Shown here one piece after another: positions 9,266 through 18,689 of a DNA stretch of 64,000 bases. Position 1 is the stretch's first letter. Each line of letters begins with the position of its first letter. Both the position numbers and the translations under genes were made by a program. The DNA is from Tessaracoccus flavescens (lineage in GTDB: Bacteria; Actinomycetota; Actinomycetes; Propionibacteriales; Propionibacteriaceae): assembly GCF_001998865.1 (NCBI RefSeq), contig NZ_CP019607.1, positions 682,001 to 746,000 on the forward strand, written 5' to 3'. Under the pieces are notes generated by a model. That model did no database searches. It was not told where the DNA came from and worked only from the letters and a program-made list of their open reading frames with translations.

Positions 9266-10087
9266 TTAGACGACCTTCTCGACTTGCTTAAATTCGAGAT
9301 CGACGGGCGTCTCGCGGCCGAGGATCTCGACGAGAGCGCGGAGCCGCTGATTGTTGGCGTTGATTTCGGTGATCGTTGCGTGCACCCCGGTGAAGGGGCC
9401 GTCGGTCACCATGACGGAGTCGCCGACCGCGAAGTCGACGACCTCGATCTTCTTCTTCCGCGTCACGGCGGCGCCAGCCTGGGCTGCGTTCACCTGAGCG
9501 ATCACGGAAGGAGTGAGCATGTGCACGACCTCGTCGATCGACAGCGATACCGGCTGCTGGCCGTGTCCGACGATGCCGGTCACCGACGGGGTCTGGCGCA
9601 CGAGGCTCCAGGAGTCGTCGGTCAGCTCCATGCGGATCAGGACGTAGCCGGGCGTCACGCTGCGGGTGACGGTCTTACGTGCGTTGTTGCGAACCTCGAC
9701 GACCTCTTCGGTGGGGACGATCGTCTCGAAGATGTAGTCCTCCATGTTGAGGCTCTGCGCGCGGGAGTCCACGTTCTGCTTGACGCGGTTCTCCATGCCC
9801 GAGTAGGTGTGGATGACGTACCAGTCGCCGTACTCGCTCTCGAGCCGCGCACGCAGCTCGTCGAGCGCCTTCGCGACGGCGTCGTCCTTGTCGAGGTCCT
9901 CCTCGTCGGAGTCCTCATCTTCGCCTTCCTCGGTCAGCGGGGCGATGTCGACGTCAGTCTCATCGTCCTCCTCGGCGCCGAACACGCCGAGGTCGATCTC
10001 GATGTCGTCTTCGTTCGACGACTCCTCGACGGCACCGAGGTCGATCTCGAAGTCGTTGTTCTCGGAGGTGTTGTCAGACTCGGTCAT
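9266..10087 (-). CDS. nusG: Transcription termination/antitermination protein NusG
   Basis: 273 residues. NusG couples RNA polymerase to the ribosome and assists Rho. Residues 1-95 are a very acidic extension rich in Glu, Asp and Ser. The NGN domain then starts at GDWYVIHTYSGMENRVKQNV and a C-terminal KOW domain at FAVGDSVMVTDGPFTGVHAT. Escherichia coli NusG is about 180 residues; long acidic N-termini are common in Actinobacteria. The start MTESDN overlaps the secE stop as TGATG, which fixes this start over an upstream ATG. Confidence 0.96.
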   Translation of the reverse strand: MTESDNTSENNDFEIDLGAVEESSNEDDIEIDLGVFGAEEDDETDVDIAPLTEEGEDEDSDEEDLDKDDAVAKALDELRARLESEYGDWYVIHTYSGMENRVKQNVDSRAQSLNMEDYIFETIVPTEEVVEVRNNARKTVTRSVTPGYVLIRMELTDDSWSLVRQTPSVTGIVGHGQQPVSLSIDEVVHMLTPSVIAQVNAAQAGAAVTRKKKIEVVDFAVGDSVMVTDGPFTGVHATITEINANNQRLRALVEILGRETPVDLEFKQVEKVV

Positions 10088-10686
10088 CAGTTGCTCCCAA
10101 ACAGCTTGAGCAGGCCCCACCCGAACGCGAAGTCCAGCACACCGACGATCGCGATCATGATCAGAACGAACGTCAGCACAGCGCCGAACATGGCGAGGGT
10201 CTGGGCCCAGGTCGGCCAGACGACCTTCTTCAGCTCGTCAACGGACTGCTTGACGAACTGAACGGGGTTCTTGGCCTTGTACGGATCCTCGTGCTCAGAG
10301 GTCGCCTCGCTGCGCTTGCGCGTAGGGGCGTCCTTCTTGCGCACGGGGGCCTTTGCGGTCTTGCGGACGATCGGAGCGGCTGCGGCAGCGGCCTGCTCCT
10401 CAGGGGTGAAGTTCTCTTCGAGCTCGGCGATGGCCTCATCGTCGGAGGCGGCGTCCGCATCGGTGGCGTCGACGAGTTCCCCGTCGGTGGCGGGATCAGA
10501 GGCGGCTGCCTCATCGTCCTTGATCACGGCCTCTTCGGCCGCGGCGAGCGCCTCGGGGTCCTCGATGTCATCGATGCTGAGGGAATCGTCCTCGACCAGC
10601 TCGGCCTCGGTCGGCTCGGCAGCGTCGGGCTGGCCAGCCACGAGATCCTCGCGTTCCGGCTCCGCGTCGCGCGACTTGTCGCTCAC
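10087..10686 (-). CDS. secE: Preprotein translocase subunit SecE, with long acidic N-terminal extension
   Basis: 199 residues from GTG 10686, which follows GAAGGGAAGC. SecE clamps the SecY channel in the cytoplasmic membrane. The conserved part is at the C-terminus: the amphipathic segment QFVKQSVDELKKVVWPTWAQ and one membrane helix, MFGAVLTFVLIMIAIVGVLD. Residues 1-110 are low-complexity Asp/Glu/Ala sequence and 111-135 are basic, so the protein is about three times the length of minimal SecE. An upstream ATG would run into tRNA-Trp and is not used. Confidence 0.93.
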   Translation of the reverse strand: MSDKSRDAEPEREDLVAGQPDAAEPTEAELVEDDSLSIDDIEDPEALAAAEEAVIKDDEAAASDPATDGELVDATDADAASDDEAIAELEENFTPEEQAAAAAAPIVRKTAKAPVRKKDAPTRKRSEATSEHEDPYKAKNPVQFVKQSVDELKKVVWPTWAQTLAMFGAVLTFVLIMIAIVGVLDFAFGWGLLKLFGSN

Positions 10687-10774
10687 GCTGCTTCCCTTCG
10701 CTCGACAAACAAAATGCCTCCCGGACAAGCCGGTCGGCGAGGCAAGGAAGCCGACGTTTCCGCGACTGCCTAGC

Positions 10775-10847
<73 letters not shown>

Positions 10848-11003
10848 TACCGGCCCTTGGGTGCCGCCTCGGTGACCGCGCTTTTGAGCACGCTTCGACC
10901 TTGGCAACCTGACCGGTGCTCTGCCAACTATAGGGGCAATCCGGCGTCGAGTCGAACCAGGGGTTCAACCGCACAGTGGGCGCAAGCGAGCAACACTTGT
11001 CCC

Positions 11004-11576
11004 ATGGCCGACTCACGATCCGTGGCAGAGGCTATGGCGGGCACGCCCCGGTCGCGGCACCTTCCACCCGCCCAGGTGCCCTACGCCCACCTGGACGTAC
11101 CGCTCCCCCTGTTCCGCGGGACGACGAACTCACAACCCTCGACCGTCAGGCAGATGCTGGAGGAACTGGAGGTGCCACCCGGCGCGAGGGTGCTCGACGT
11201 GGGGGCGGGTTCGGGCTGGACCACCGCGATCCTCGCGGGCCTCGTCGGGCCGGAGGGATCGGTGCCCGGCCTCGAGCTCGACGTCGGTCTCGCCCATTGG
11301 GGGGGCCGGGCGGCTGGCGCACTGGGGACGGCACTGGGCCCGGCTCGAGCCAGCGGACCCCGATGAACTGGGCAGGGCCGCCGAGGGCCCTACGACCGGA
11401 TCCTCGTCTCCGTCATGGCCAAGGAACTGCCCGAGAGCCTCGTCGCCCAGCTGGCCGAGGACGGCAGGCTCGTCTGTCCGGTGGCGGGGCAGCTGTGGAC
11501 CGTGCAACGCCGCGGCGGAGACGTCGAGATCCGGCGCAGCGGCGCCTACGCGTTCGTGCCGCCCGTGGTTCCCTAG
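11004..11576 (+). pseudogene. Protein-L-isoaspartate O-methyltransferase-like gene with two frameshifts
   Basis: An N-terminal frame from ATG 11004 has the AdoMet-binding motif VLDVGAGSGWTTAILAGLVG. Frame is lost near a run of seven Gs (11299-11305), the next frame gives ARLEPADPDELGRAAEG, and frame is lost again near 11390. The last frame gives YDRILVSVMAKELPESLVAQ and ends at SGAYAFVPPVVP with a stop at 11574-11576. Joined, the three parts make a normal-looking isoaspartyl methyltransferase-like protein (repair of damaged Asp/Asn in proteins). Both breaks are next to G/C runs, so sequencing error is a serious alternative to real inactivation. The end overlaps the convergent ABC gene by 4 bases. 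Confidence 0.7.
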
Positions 11577-13402
11577 GCGAGCGAGGCGATCCACGCGCGG
11601 TGCAGGTCGGCGTAGCGCCCCTCCCCCGCGACGAGCGTCGAGGGCTCGCCGTCCTCGACCACCTCTCCGTGCTGCAGGACGAGCACCCGGTCTGCGATCT
11701 CGACCGTCGAGAGCCGGTGCGCGATGATGATCGCCGTCCGGTCGGCAAGGATCGTCGAGAGGGCGCGCTGGACCAGCCGCTCGGTGGGGATGTCGAGCGA
11801 ACTGGTCGCCTCGTCGAGGATCAGCACCCGGGGGTCGGCCAGCACGACCCGCGAGAACGCGATCAGCTGGCGCTGGCCTGCCGACAGGCGCGATCCGCGC
11901 TTACCCGTGTCGGTGTCGTAACCCTTCGGCATCTGCTCGATGAAGGAGTCGGCGCCGACCGTGCGGGCGGCGTTGACGATCTCCTCGCGGGTGGCCTCTG
12001 GCCTGCCGAACGCGATGTTGTCTGCGATCGAGCCGCCGAAGATGAAGTTCTCCTGGGTCAGCAGCGTGACGTGCCTGCGCAGCGTGTCGTCGTCGAGGTC
12101 GCGCACGTCCACCCCGTCGAGCCGCACGCTGCCCCGCTGCGGATCGTAGAAGCGGGCGATCAGCTTCGCGATGGTGGTCTTGCCCGCGCCGGTGGTGCCG
12201 ACGAGCGCGACTCTCGAGCCCGCGGCGAGGTCGAGGTCGAGGCCGGGAAGCACTGTGGTGTCGTCCAGGTAGCCGAAGCGCACGCCGTCGAACTCGATGC
12301 GGCCCCTCGCCTCGGGCATGGCGACGGGTTCGGCGGGGTCGTCGACCTTCGGCCGCTCCTCCATCACGCTGGACACCTTCTCGAGGGCGGTGAGCGCGGA
12401 CTGCAGGGTCGAGACGAACTGGCCGAGGTCCTGGATCGGGTCGAAGAACATGCGCAGGTACATCACGAACGCGGCCATCACGCCGATGCTGACGTCACCG
12501 CCGACGGCGAGCCAGCCGCCGACCAGCACCACGAGCACGATGCCGAGGTTGCCGATCAACTGGATGCCTGGCATGGCGCGGGCGAAGGTGCGCATGGCGG
12601 TGACGTTGCGGTCGCGGTACTGCAGCGCCACGTCCTCAAAGATCTCCGCGGAGCGGGGCTCGCGACGGAAGGCCTGGACGGCCTTGATGCCGGTCATGGT
12701 CTCGATGAACTGCACGATGACGATCGCCGAGTAGGTGCGCACGGCGCGGAAGGCGCGGGTCGAGGCCTTCACGAACCAGCGCATCAGCAGCCACAGCAGC
12801 GGATAGGTGGCGAAGGCCACCAGCGCGAGTCGCCAGTCGAGCGACAGCATGATCACGGTCGCGCCGAGGATCGTCAGCACCGAGATCACGACGACGTCGA
12901 TGCCCTGGAGCACGAGTTCCTGGACCGCCTCGACATCGCTGGTCATACGGGAGACGGCGCGGCCAGAGGTGTACTTGTCGTGGAAGCCGATGTCGAGGCG
13001 CTGGAACTTGGTGAACAGGCGTCGCCTCAGGTCGAGCAGGATCGCGTTGCCGATCCGGCCGGTGCGCCGCAGGAACGTCACTCTGGTCAGGACCTGGGCG
13101 AGGATCGCGAGCCCCATCAGCGAAAGCGACGTCCAGAGCACCGACGTGTCGCCTGTCAGTCCGTCGTCGAGGACGCGCTGCACCAGCAACGGGATGGACA
13201 GGCGCGCGGCGGCCTCGACCACCACGACGCCGATCAGGAAGATCAGCCACCACTTGTAGGGACGCAGCAGTTCGACGAGCAGCCTGCGGGAGGGGCCGCG
13301 CAGGCCGACCCCGGCCGCGCGCTCCTCGTCGATGTCCTGCTTGACGCCGCGCCAGGCCGCCGTCGGGTCCTCGCGCTCCTGCTCCGGTGTCTGGGTTGTC
13401 AT
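11573..13402 (-). CDS. ABC exporter half-transporter, subunit with canonical catalytic Glu
   Basis: 609 residues. An N-terminal cytoplasmic part precedes six membrane helices (about residues 45-330, with KWWLIFLIGVVVVEAAARLS) and a C-terminal ATPase. Walker A is VGTTGAGKTT and Walker B is VLILDEATSSLD with the catalytic Glu. The signature is LSAGQ rather than LSGGQ. The start MTTQTPEQ overlaps the stop of the upstream half-transporter as ATGA, so the two are made together and surely form a heterodimer. Such exporters move drugs, lipids or peptides; the substrate here is unknown. Confidence 0.92.
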   Translation of the reverse strand: MTTQTPEQEREDPTAAWRGVKQDIDEERAAGVGLRGPSRRLLVELLRPYKWWLIFLIGVVVVEAAARLSIPLLVQRVLDDGLTGDTSVLWTSLSLMGLAILAQVLTRVTFLRRTGRIGNAILLDLRRRLFTKFQRLDIGFHDKYTSGRAVSRMTSDVEAVQELVLQGIDVVVISVLTILGATVIMLSLDWRLALVAFATYPLLWLLMRWFVKASTRAFRAVRTYSAIVIVQFIETMTGIKAVQAFRREPRSAEIFEDVALQYRDRNVTAMRTFARAMPGIQLIGNLGIVLVVLVGGWLAVGGDVSIGVMAAFVMYLRMFFDPIQDLGQFVSTLQSALTALEKVSSVMEERPKVDDPAEPVAMPEARGRIEFDGVRFGYLDDTTVLPGLDLDLAAGSRVALVGTTGAGKTTIAKLIARFYDPQRGSVRLDGVDVRDLDDDTLRRHVTLLTQENFIFGGSIADNIAFGRPEATREEIVNAARTVGADSFIEQMPKGYDTDTGKRGSRLSAGQRQLIAFSRVVLADPRVLILDEATSSLDIPTERLVQRALSTILADRTAIIIAHRLSTVEIADRVLVLQHGEVVEDGEPSTLVAGEGRYADLHRAWIASLA

Positions 13403-15186
13403 GCGCTCTGCTCTCCCATCGCGATCGAGTAGTCGGCGGAGAGCAGTTCGCGGTACTCGGGAACGGTCGCCAGCAGCTCCTGGTGGGTGCCGACGTGGGC
13501 GATGCTGCCCTCGGTGAGCACGGCGACCCGGTCGGCGAGCAGGACGGTCGAGGCGCGGTGCGCGACCACGATGCCAGTCACGCCGCCGAGCGTGGACTTC
13601 AGGGCCTCCTCGACCTCGGCCTCGGTGTGGATGTCGAGCGCGCTGAGGGTGTCGTCGAGGACGAGCACGCGCGGGCCGACCAGGATGGCGCGCGCCAACG
13701 CGAGGCGCTGACGCTGGCCACCGGACAGGCTGAGGCCCTGCTCGCCGAGCCGCGTGTCGAGCCCCCACGGGAGGTCGTAGACGAAGTCGGCGCGCGCGAC
13801 CCGCACCGCCTCGGCGATCTCCGCCTCGATGGCCTCAGGGCGGCCGAGGGTGAGGTTCTCGCGTGCCGACATCGAGAAGAGGATCGGCTCCTCGAAGGCG
13901 GTGCCGATCAGGCTGCGCAGCTGGACGAGGTCGAGGTCGCGCACGTCGACACCGTCGAGCAGGATCTGGCCGCCTGTCACGTCGAGCAACCGCGGGATCA
14001 GCGACACGAGGGTCGACTTCCCCGATCCGGTGCCGCCCACGAGGGCGACCGTCTCCCCCGGTTCGAGGGTGAGGTTCAGCCCGCTGAGCGTCGGTTCGGT
14101 GGCGTCGTCGAACTGGAACGTGACGTCGCGCAGCTCGAGCCGTCCGGCCGGAGCCTCGATGCGGGAGGTGCCGGACGAGATGGTGACGGGGGCATCGAAC
14201 ACCTCGACCACGCGGTCGGCCGCGGTGGCCGCCTCGCGCGCGAAAGACAACAGGTAGCCGAGGCTGCCCACCGGCCAGGCCAGCGACAGGAGCAGGGTGA
14301 CGAAGGTGACGGCGTCGCCGAGGGTCAGCACGCCGCCGGAGACGCCGAAGCTGACGCCGACCAGGACGACGAGCAGCAGCACGTTGGGGAAGACCTCGAG
14401 CAGCGTCCACAGAATGGAGGCGAGGTTCATCCGGGCCACACCTGACTCGGCGAGCTTCGTGGCCCGCTCGTCGTAGCCGCGGTAGGCGTAGCGGGCTCGG
14501 CCGAAGGAACGGATCACGCGGACGCCGTGCAGCGACTCCTCGGCGGAGGAGGCCACGTCGCCGGTCTCGTCCTGCACGCGGCGCGACAGCTTTCCGAACC
14601 GCCCCATCAGCACGAAGGTCGCGATCACGACGGGGATGACGGCGATCAGCACCGCGAGTCCGACGTGCCAGAGCTTCACCACCATGATCACGACGACCAC
14701 CACGATGTGGATCGAGTTCATGAACAACATGACAAGGCCGAACGACATGAACCGGCGCAGCAGGCCGAGGTCGCTCATCATGCGCGAGAGGAGCTGGCCC
14801 GACTCCCACGACTTGTGGAAGCCCATCTGGAGCCGCTGCAGCTTGTCGAAGAGATCGAGCCGGATGTCGGCCTCGATGTGCGAGGTGGCCCGCGACATGA
14901 TCCAGCGGCGGATGAACGACAGTCCGGCGTCTGCGACACCCAGCCCGAGCAGGGCGAGGCAGAACCACAGCAGGGCCGTGAGGTTGCGCTGGGCGATGGG
15001 CCCGTCGACGATCGCGCCGAGCAGGAGCGGGATGGCGACGCTGATCAGCACGCCGAGCGGGGCCATCACGAAGGAGGCGATGAACTGCCACTTGAAGCGC
15101 GCGATGTAGGGAAGGAAACGCAGCACCGCCGCGCGCCCGGGTGCCGCCGGGGCCAGAGCGTAGGAACGGGTTCTGGCTGGAAGCAT
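13399..15186 (-). CDS. ABC exporter half-transporter, subunit with degenerate Walker B
   Basis: 595 residues with six membrane helices (about residues 25-310, first WQFIASFVMAPLGVLISVAI) and an ATPase domain. Walker A is VGGTGSGKST and the signature LSGGQRQRLALARA. Walker B reads VLVLDDTLSALD, with Asp where the catalytic Glu should be. That substitution marks the degenerate site of heterodimeric type IV exporters such as TM287/288. The partner's LSAGQ would complete this weak site and this protein's LSGGQ the strong one. First gene of a two-gene operon. Confidence 0.92.
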   Translation of the reverse strand: MLPARTRSYALAPAAPGRAAVLRFLPYIARFKWQFIASFVMAPLGVLISVAIPLLLGAIVDGPIAQRNLTALLWFCLALLGLGVADAGLSFIRRWIMSRATSHIEADIRLDLFDKLQRLQMGFHKSWESGQLLSRMMSDLGLLRRFMSFGLVMLFMNSIHIVVVVVIMVVKLWHVGLAVLIAVIPVVIATFVLMGRFGKLSRRVQDETGDVASSAEESLHGVRVIRSFGRARYAYRGYDERATKLAESGVARMNLASILWTLLEVFPNVLLLVVLVGVSFGVSGGVLTLGDAVTFVTLLLSLAWPVGSLGYLLSFAREAATAADRVVEVFDAPVTISSGTSRIEAPAGRLELRDVTFQFDDATEPTLSGLNLTLEPGETVALVGGTGSGKSTLVSLIPRLLDVTGGQILLDGVDVRDLDLVQLRSLIGTAFEEPILFSMSARENLTLGRPEAIEAEIAEAVRVARADFVYDLPWGLDTRLGEQGLSLSGGQRQRLALARAILVGPRVLVLDDTLSALDIHTEAEVEEALKSTLGGVTGIVVAHRASTVLLADRVAVLTEGSIAHVGTHQELLATVPEYRELLSADYSIAMGEQSA

Positions 15187-15268
15187 TTCTTCACCCTACT
15201 GCGATGCGCGGACAGTTCGGAAGGCGTCCGAGGCCGCCGCCTGCTGAGCCCGGACTAAGGTTCTGCCC

Positions 15269-16432
15269 ATGACCTCCGAGCTGCTGAAGCCCCTGACTGA
15301 CGGCATCACGCGCGTGCTGCCCGAGGCGGCGGCGCTGCGCAGGAGGCTCCATGCGGACCCGCGGCTCAGCGGCCAGGAGGGCCACACCCGCGACCAACTG
15401 GTCGCGGCGCTGCCGTTCCTCGACTGGTCGCCCGTCGCCGCAACGGGCGCCTGGGCTCGGCTCGGCCCTAACGGGCCGGCGGTGGGCCTGCGCGCCGAGC
15501 TCGACGCGCTGCCGATCGACGAGGTGACCGGCGTCGAGTTCGAGTCGCGGATCCCTGGTGTCATGCACGCGTGTGGCCACGACGTGCACATGGCCGCGCT
15601 GTGGGCCGTGTTGAACGCCGCTCGGGAACTCGACCTGCCCGCGGCGATGGTGCCGGTGCTGCAGCCACGCGAGGAGGTCACCCCTCCCGGCGCAGGCGAC
15701 GTCGTCGCCTCGGGCCTGCTGGAGCGGGAGTCGGTCGAGGCCATGATCGGCGTGCACATGCAGCCCGGCGTCGACCCGGGCGTGGTATCGACCGGCGCGG
15801 GCGCCGTCAACGCCGCCTACGACTCGTTCGAGATCACGGTGGCCGGCTCCCCTGCTCACGGGGCCTACCCGCATCTGGCCGTCGACCCGATCACGACGCT
15901 CGCCGCCATCATCGGGGAGGTGTCGTCGCTGCGCGGCCGGCTGATCGACCCCACGCACGCCACGGTCGTCTCGTTCGGGCAGGTCTCGGGTGGTACGGCA
16001 CCCAACGTGATCCCCGACTCGGCCTCGTGCCGGGGAACGATCCGCACCTTCCACGAGGCGGACCGGATGCGGCTGCACGAGGCGATCGCGCGCACCGTCG
16101 AAGGTGTCGCGGCGGGGCGAGGCGCGCACGCCGAGGCCCGGTTCGTGCGTGGCGGGCCCGCGCTGGTCAACGATCCGGCGCTCGTGCACCGCACCGACCA
16201 CCTGCTCAGTTCGCTCGGGGTGACGGTCGCCGAGACGCCGTTCCGCTCGTGTGGGTCGGACGACTTCGCCGAGTACGGGCGCGAGACGGCGTCGCTGATG
16301 TGCTTCATCGGCACCGGGCGGATCAACGGAGCCGGGCTGCACCACGGCGCCTACCTGCCGGGGCGCGACGCGCTCGAGCTCGCCGCGGTGGCCTACGCGA
16401 GCGGCTACGTCGCCGCCGCGTCGACCCTGTAG
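15269..16432 (+). CDS. M20-family amidohydrolase (N-acyl amino acid/hippurate-type)
   Basis: 387 residues. Metal-binding motif GVMHACGHDVHMA near residue 95 (Cys and His ligands of the M20D subfamily), Glu pair in QPREEVTPPG, the dimerization domain with GSPAHGAYPHLAVDPI, and a C-terminal HHGAYLP-type His. These enzymes split N-acyl or N-aryl amino acids in the cytoplasm. The physiological substrate is not clear. It is alone between divergent and convergent neighbours. Confidence 0.88.
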   Translation: MTSELLKPLTDGITRVLPEAAALRRRLHADPRLSGQEGHTRDQLVAALPFLDWSPVAATGAWARLGPNGPAVGLRAELDALPIDEVTGVEFESRIPGVMHACGHDVHMAALWAVLNAARELDLPAAMVPVLQPREEVTPPGAGDVVASGLLERESVEAMIGVHMQPGVDPGVVSTGAGAVNAAYDSFEITVAGSPAHGAYPHLAVDPITTLAAIIGEVSSLRGRLIDPTHATVVSFGQVSGGTAPNVIPDSASCRGTIRTFHEADRMRLHEAIARTVEGVAAGRGAHAEARFVRGGPALVNDPALVHRTDHLLSSLGVTVAETPFRSCGSDDFAEYGRETASLMCFIGTGRINGAGLHHGAYLPGRDALELAAVAYASGYVAAASTL

Positions 16433-16438
16433 CCGGGC

Positions 16439-17500
16439 TCAGCCGATCAGCCTCGCCCAGGTCAGGCGGCTGACCTCGCCGGTGACCTTGATCCGGTGCC
16501 TGGTCTGGAAGGAGCGCACGGCCTTCGCGGTGGTCGCGTCGAAGCTCCCGTTCACGCTGACGGAATGACCGGCGTCCTGCAGGGCCGACTGCAGCGCGCG
16601 CACGGAGCCACCGCTGCTGCCCTGCTTCAGGTTCGGCAGCAGCTTGTTCCAGGTCTTGTCGTTCATCGCGCCCGTCGCGCTGATGCCGTTCTTCGACTGG
16701 AACGCGCTGACCGCCGCCTTCGACTGGTCGCCGAAGATGCCGTCGGCGTCCAGCTGCGAGCCGTTGGCGTTGAGCAGCAGCTGCAGGATGCGCACCCCGT
16801 CACCCTTCGAGCCGCTGACGTAGGCGGGGAGATCGGAGCCGACGGTGAAGGCGGTCGAGCCGACGTCGCCTCCGGTGCCCATGCCCGGCGGGAAGCCTGC
16901 GCCCGCGCCGTTGAGGTTGTACTGGTAGAGGTTGTAGCTCTTCATGATCGAGATCACGAGGTCGGCGTACTTGGGGTCGGTGGCGTAGCCGCCCTTGCGC
17001 ACCTCGGTCACGAACTGGTCCGGGTACAACTTGTAGTCGAACGCCTTCGCGTAACGCGACGCCGTGGTCAGCAGCCGTCCGTAGTCGAGGATCGAGTCGC
17101 CCCAGTTCTTGTAGGTGCGGAAGTTGTCGACGATGTAGTAGGCGGTGCCGTCGGGCTTGTACTCGGCGGTCTTCACCGGCACGCAGCCGGTCTGGTACGG
17201 CGAGACGGTGCTCGTGCACTTGATGTTGAACAGCGTGTTGACCTGGTAGACCTTCTCGGTCGGCAGCCCTGCGTCGACGGTGTATGCGCTCGCCATCTTC
17301 GAGCGGCCCCAGCCGGTCTCCAGGGCGGCCATGCCGATGGCGACGGAGGCGGGGATGCCCGTCGCGCGCTCGTTCTGCTGGGCGGGGCCCACGAGCTTTG
17401 CGATGAACTCGCTCTGAACGGACGCCTTCGCCGGGCTCGGCGCGATCGCCGCGAAGCCGAGGACGAGGGCGGTCGCGACGGCGACCTTGATCCAGCGCAT
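16439..17500 (-). CDS. Secreted peptidoglycan hydrolase (glucosaminidase plus two PG-binding domains)
   Basis: 353 residues. A signal peptide (MRWIKVAVATALVLGFAAIA, cleavage after PAKA) precedes a glucosaminidase-type lysozyme domain at about 30-180, with IPASVAIGMAALETGWGRSK carrying the catalytic-type Glu. Two peptidoglycan-binding type 1 repeats follow at about 220-285 (GVRILQLLLNANGSQLDADG) and 290-353 (SVRALQSALQDAGHSVSVNG). It acts outside the membrane on the wall. The start at 17500 was chosen because it opens the signal peptide; five extra codons upstream are possible. Convergent with the amidohydrolase gene. Confidence 0.88.
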   Translation of the reverse strand: MRWIKVAVATALVLGFAAIAPSPAKASVQSEFIAKLVGPAQQNERATGIPASVAIGMAALETGWGRSKMASAYTVDAGLPTEKVYQVNTLFNIKCTSTVSPYQTGCVPVKTAEYKPDGTAYYIVDNFRTYKNWGDSILDYGRLLTTASRYAKAFDYKLYPDQFVTEVRKGGYATDPKYADLVISIMKSYNLYQYNLNGAGAGFPPGMGTGGDVGSTAFTVGSDLPAYVSGSKGDGVRILQLLLNANGSQLDADGIFGDQSKAAVSAFQSKNGISATGAMNDKTWNKLLPNLKQGSSGGSVRALQSALQDAGHSVSVNGSFDATTAKAVRSFQTRHRIKVTGEVSRLTWARLIG

Positions 17501-17597
17501 TGGTCTCACTCCCACCGGTTGGTTGGTTCGTGAGGCTAGCCGCCGGGCCCGCCGGGTGAAAGTTTCTCAACTTCAGGTTGAGGTCCCGGCGGTCGCG

Positions 17598-18689
17598 TCA
17601 GAGCTGGACGCCGACCAGGTTGACCTCGGGCACCAGCGTGATGCCGAACGCCTGCGCCACGCCGACGCGCACCGCCCGGGCGACCCTGACCAGGTCGGCG
17701 GACGTGGCGCCTCCCCGGTTGGTGAGCGCCAGCACATGTTTGGTCGAGAGGCTCGCCCGTTCGGTGCCGTAGCCCTTCTCGAAGCCGGCGTGCTGGATCA
17801 GCCAGGCGGCGCTGGTCTTGACCGACCCGTCGGGCATCGGGAAGCGCGGGGCGCCCTCGGGGAGCCGTCCGGCGTCGTCGGCGCTGAGGATGGGGTTGGT
17901 GAAGAACGAGCCGGCGCTCCACGTGTCGTGGTCGGAGGCGTCGAGCACCATGCCCTTTCCGCGGCGGATCTCGAGCACGGTGTCGCGGACGAGCCTTGCC
18001 GGGACGCGGGCACCCACCTGGGTGTCGAGGCGGCGGGCCAGTTCGGCGTAGGCGACCGGCTGCGAGCGGGAGCCGAGCGTGAACTGGTAGCCGACGTCGA
18101 GGACGACGTAACGGCCTGGTTCGCGCTTGAACCGGGAGGTGCGGTAGCCGAAGCCGCAGTCGGTGAGCGGGAAGGTGCGCTGGGTGCGCTCCGTCCGGTC
18201 CCAGGTGCGCACCGAGGTGATCGTCTGGGAGACCTCGGCGCCGTAGGCTCCTACGTTCTGGATCGGGGTGGCCCCGACGCTTCCCGGGATGCCGGACAGC
18301 GCCTCGACGCCGCTCCATTCGCGGTCGACGGCCTCGGCGACGAAGTCGTCCCAGTTCTCCCCCGCCCCGACCCTCACGGACGCGCCGCCGCAGGTCGACA
18401 CGTCGGCCTTGATGCCGCCGATCGCGACCCGGACGACGGTGCCCTCGAAGCCCTCGTCGGTGATCAGCAGGTTGGAGCCGCCGCCGAGCACGAGGACCGG
18501 TTCGCCGCGCTCATCGCACCCGGTGACTGCGTCGATCAGTTCGTGCTCGGTCTCCGCTACGACGAAGTTGGCGGCTGGCCCACCGACGCGCAGGGTGGTG
18601 TGGTCGGCCAGGCGGGTCGAGCCGGGAACGACCGGCCCGTCGGAGCCGAGGTCGACCCGGTCGATGCTGCAGGAGGCTCCCTCAGTCAA
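17598..18689 (-). CDS. murB: UDP-N-acetylenolpyruvoylglucosamine reductase
   Basis: 363 residues. MurB reduces UDP-GlcNAc-enolpyruvate to UDP-MurNAc with NADPH and FAD, the second committed step of peptidoglycan synthesis. FAD-domain motifs VLGGGSNLLITDEGF and SGIPGSVGATPIQNVGAYG are present, and the catalytic Ser lies in GSFFTNPIL. No ATG fits. A TTG at 18689 follows GGAGGTGCGCG and overlaps the stop of the upstream MaoC gene as TTGACTGA, so translation is coupled. Length and motifs indicate a type I MurB. Confidence 0.93.
   Translation of the reverse strand: MTEGASCSIDRVDLGSDGPVVPGSTRLADHTTLRVGGPAANFVVAETEHELIDAVTGCDERGEPVLVLGGGSNLLITDEGFEGTVVRVAIGGIKADVSTCGGASVRVGAGENWDDFVAEAVDREWSGVEALSGIPGSVGATPIQNVGAYGAEVSQTITSVRTWDRTERTQRTFPLTDCGFGYRTSRFKREPGRYVVLDVGYQFTLGSRSQPVAYAELARRLDTQVGARVPARLVRDTVLEIRRGKGMVLDASDHDTWSAGSFFTNPILSADDAGRLPEGAPRFPMPDGSVKTSAAWLIQHAGFEKGYGTERASLSTKHVLALTNRGGATSADLVRVARAVRVGVAQAFGITLVPEVNLVGVQL

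Noticed and set aside
10976..13432. Plus-strand open frame of 818 codons opposite the ABC exporter gene
   Set aside because: It is antisense to a protein with all ABC motifs; the product is His/Asp/Gly/Arg low complexity, as expected from a high-GC shadow frame.
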